In this document: positions 63,410 to 64,000 of the stretch, in pieces
How the letters are laid out: each line of letters starts with the position of its first letter
How positions within the stretch are numbered: position 1 is the stretch's first letter
Assembly: GCA_036924835.1 (NCBI GenBank)
Contig: JBAGRR010000001.1
Coordinates: 3,115,001 to 3,179,000, forward strand
Direction: 5' to 3'
Length of the DNA stretch: 64,000 nt
Origin: Nitrobacteraceae bacterium AZCC 1564
GTDB taxonomy: Bacteria; Pseudomonadota; Alphaproteobacteria; Rhizobiales; Xanthobacteraceae
Notes under the pieces: model-generated
What the model saw: the letters and a program-made list of their open reading frames with translations, nothing else
Database searches by the model: none
Told to the model about the DNA's origin: nothing
Program-made: the position numbers and the translations under genes

Positions 63410-63576
63410 CTAGTGTCCTGTCTCCGAATAACCGGCCTATTTGCAGCACACTCGCGCGGTTATTCGGAGACGAAGGGACACTAGCAAGCTTATGATTCTA
63501 GTGTGGCTTCCGTCTCGCAATTGCCGATAAGAAACTAGCCGCAAGAGACGTCGGCAATTGCGAGACGCCACACTAG
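63410..63576. repeat. Bipartite palindromic module, 167 bp, inverted (type T5-T6)
   Basis: The hairpin 63410-63484 (75 bp, arms GTCTCCGAATAACCG and CGGTTATTCGGAGAC), spacer CAAGCTTATGATT (13 bp), and the hairpin 63498-63576 (79 bp, arms GTCTCGCAATTGCCG and CGGCAATTGCGAGAC) are the exact mirror order of the modules at 19619 and 22330, with the same total length. It sits between convergent genes. Confidence 0.94.
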
Positions 63577-63587
63577 GCGCGGGCAGA

Positions 63588-64000
63588 TTAACGTCTGCCG
63601 CCGAAGACTCGATCGATCAGCCAGCCATCGAGACCAGCGTCTGCCTCAGGCCGCACTGACGTTTGTGTCACAGGAGGTCTCGCCTGCGTGTTGGGCGGAG
63701 GTGGCAGATAGCCTTGATTGCTACTCTGTTGTGTCTGCTGCCGTTCTACCGGCTGAACAGGAGGCGGTACCCGGGCGTTGCCTGGGAATAGGCTCGACAG
63801 GAACCCGCCGCCGTCATTGCTCTGCGGCTGATAAGATCCTGGCAGAGGTGCCGGCGGCACGTTCTGATGTGCGGCCTTCATGAAGCGGGTCCAGACCTCG
63901 ACAGGCAAGCCGCCACCGGTCGCTTTCTTCGTGGGCGAATTGTCGTCGTTGCCGAGCCAGACGCCGGTTACGAGATTCGCGGTGTAGCCGATGAACCACG
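63588..64000 (-). CDS. Penicillin-binding protein 1A, C-terminal part
   Basis: The minus strand at the window end reads WFIGYTANLVTGVWLGNDD, NSPTKKATGGGLPVEVWTR and FMKAAHQ, the segment that follows the KTGT box in class A penicillin-binding proteins. A Pro/Gln-rich tail (VPPPVQPVERQQTQQSSNQG) and a final GWLIDRVFGGRR follow. The glycosyltransferase and the transpeptidase active-site parts lie beyond base 64000. It builds and crosslinks peptidoglycan. The stop is 12 bp from the palindromic module. The PBP1A C-terminal tail is commonly disordered in rhizobia. Confidence 0.85.
   Translation of the reverse strand, partial: WFIGYTANLVTGVWLGNDDNSPTKKATGGGLPVEVWTRFMKAAHQNVPPAPLPGSYQPQSNDGGGFLSSLFPGNARVPPPVQPVERQQTQQSSNQGYLPPPPNTQARPPVTQTSVRPEADAGLDGWLIDRVFGGRR

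Noticed and set aside
14550..63576. Insertion sequence with its own transposase
   Set aside because: No transposase frame lies within or next to any palindromic module, and the modules are too short to encode one.

Overview
The window is chromosomal DNA from an alphaproteobacterium, most probably of the Bradyrhizobiaceae/Nitrobacteraceae (Bradyrhizobium, Afipia, Rhodopseudomonas and relatives). This rests on the dnaA-dnaN-recF-gyrB block, two small DUF3551-type exported proteins, a RegS/RegR (RegB/RegA) redox two-component pair, an MmcB-family repair protein, and general codon and base use. The genus cannot be fixed from sequence alone.

Layout. 1-7 kb: malonyl-CoA decarboxylase, an MmgE/PrpD protein, a pirin fragment, a tripartite-tricarboxylate-type binding protein and an Old Yellow Enzyme. 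7-10.5 kb: a frameshifted LysR regulator divergent from phosphonoacetate hydrolase (phnA) and a PstS-like protein with an altered phosphate loop. 10.6-19.3 kb: gyrB, recF, dnaN and dnaA, with a decayed duplicate of the dnaA 3' end, about 1.3 kb without genes, and rpsT. 20-32 kb: msrA, dienelactone hydrolase, an AtuA pair, an EamA transporter, a TetR repressor divergent from a cytochrome P450, an FkbM methyltransferase and an SbmA/BacA-like ABC transporter. 32-41 kb: ilvD, a YgiQ radical SAM protein, a DUF2846 lipoprotein, an unfamiliar Rossmann-type protein translationally coupled to a formyltransferase, and a diguanylate cyclase. 41-46.6 kb: a MocR regulator with cupin and AhpD-like genes, an epimerase remnant beside tRNA-Arg(CCG), and a cobalt-type nitrile hydratase operon. 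46.6-64 kb: DoxX/LysR, YccF, cupin, a DUF3095 protein, a hybrid sensor kinase, a metallo-beta-lactamase-fold hydrolase, a GGDEF-EAL protein, mmcB, heme oxygenase, regR/regS, phaZ, a zinc metallopeptidase and the C-terminus of a PBP1A.

The most unusual feature is a family of dispersed bipartite palindromic modules. Each half is a long hairpin of about 75-80 bp bounded by CTAGTG and CACTAG. Two halves are usually joined by a 13-bp AT-rich spacer, giving a unit of 166-169 bp. The inner stems differ between halves, and about ten stem types are present. Ten paired modules and four partial ones lie in this 64 kb, and three of the same type are exactly 167 bp, one of them inverted. They sit at gene borders, and in several cases supply start codons, stop codons or a protein C-terminus. 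No transposase for them is encoded here.
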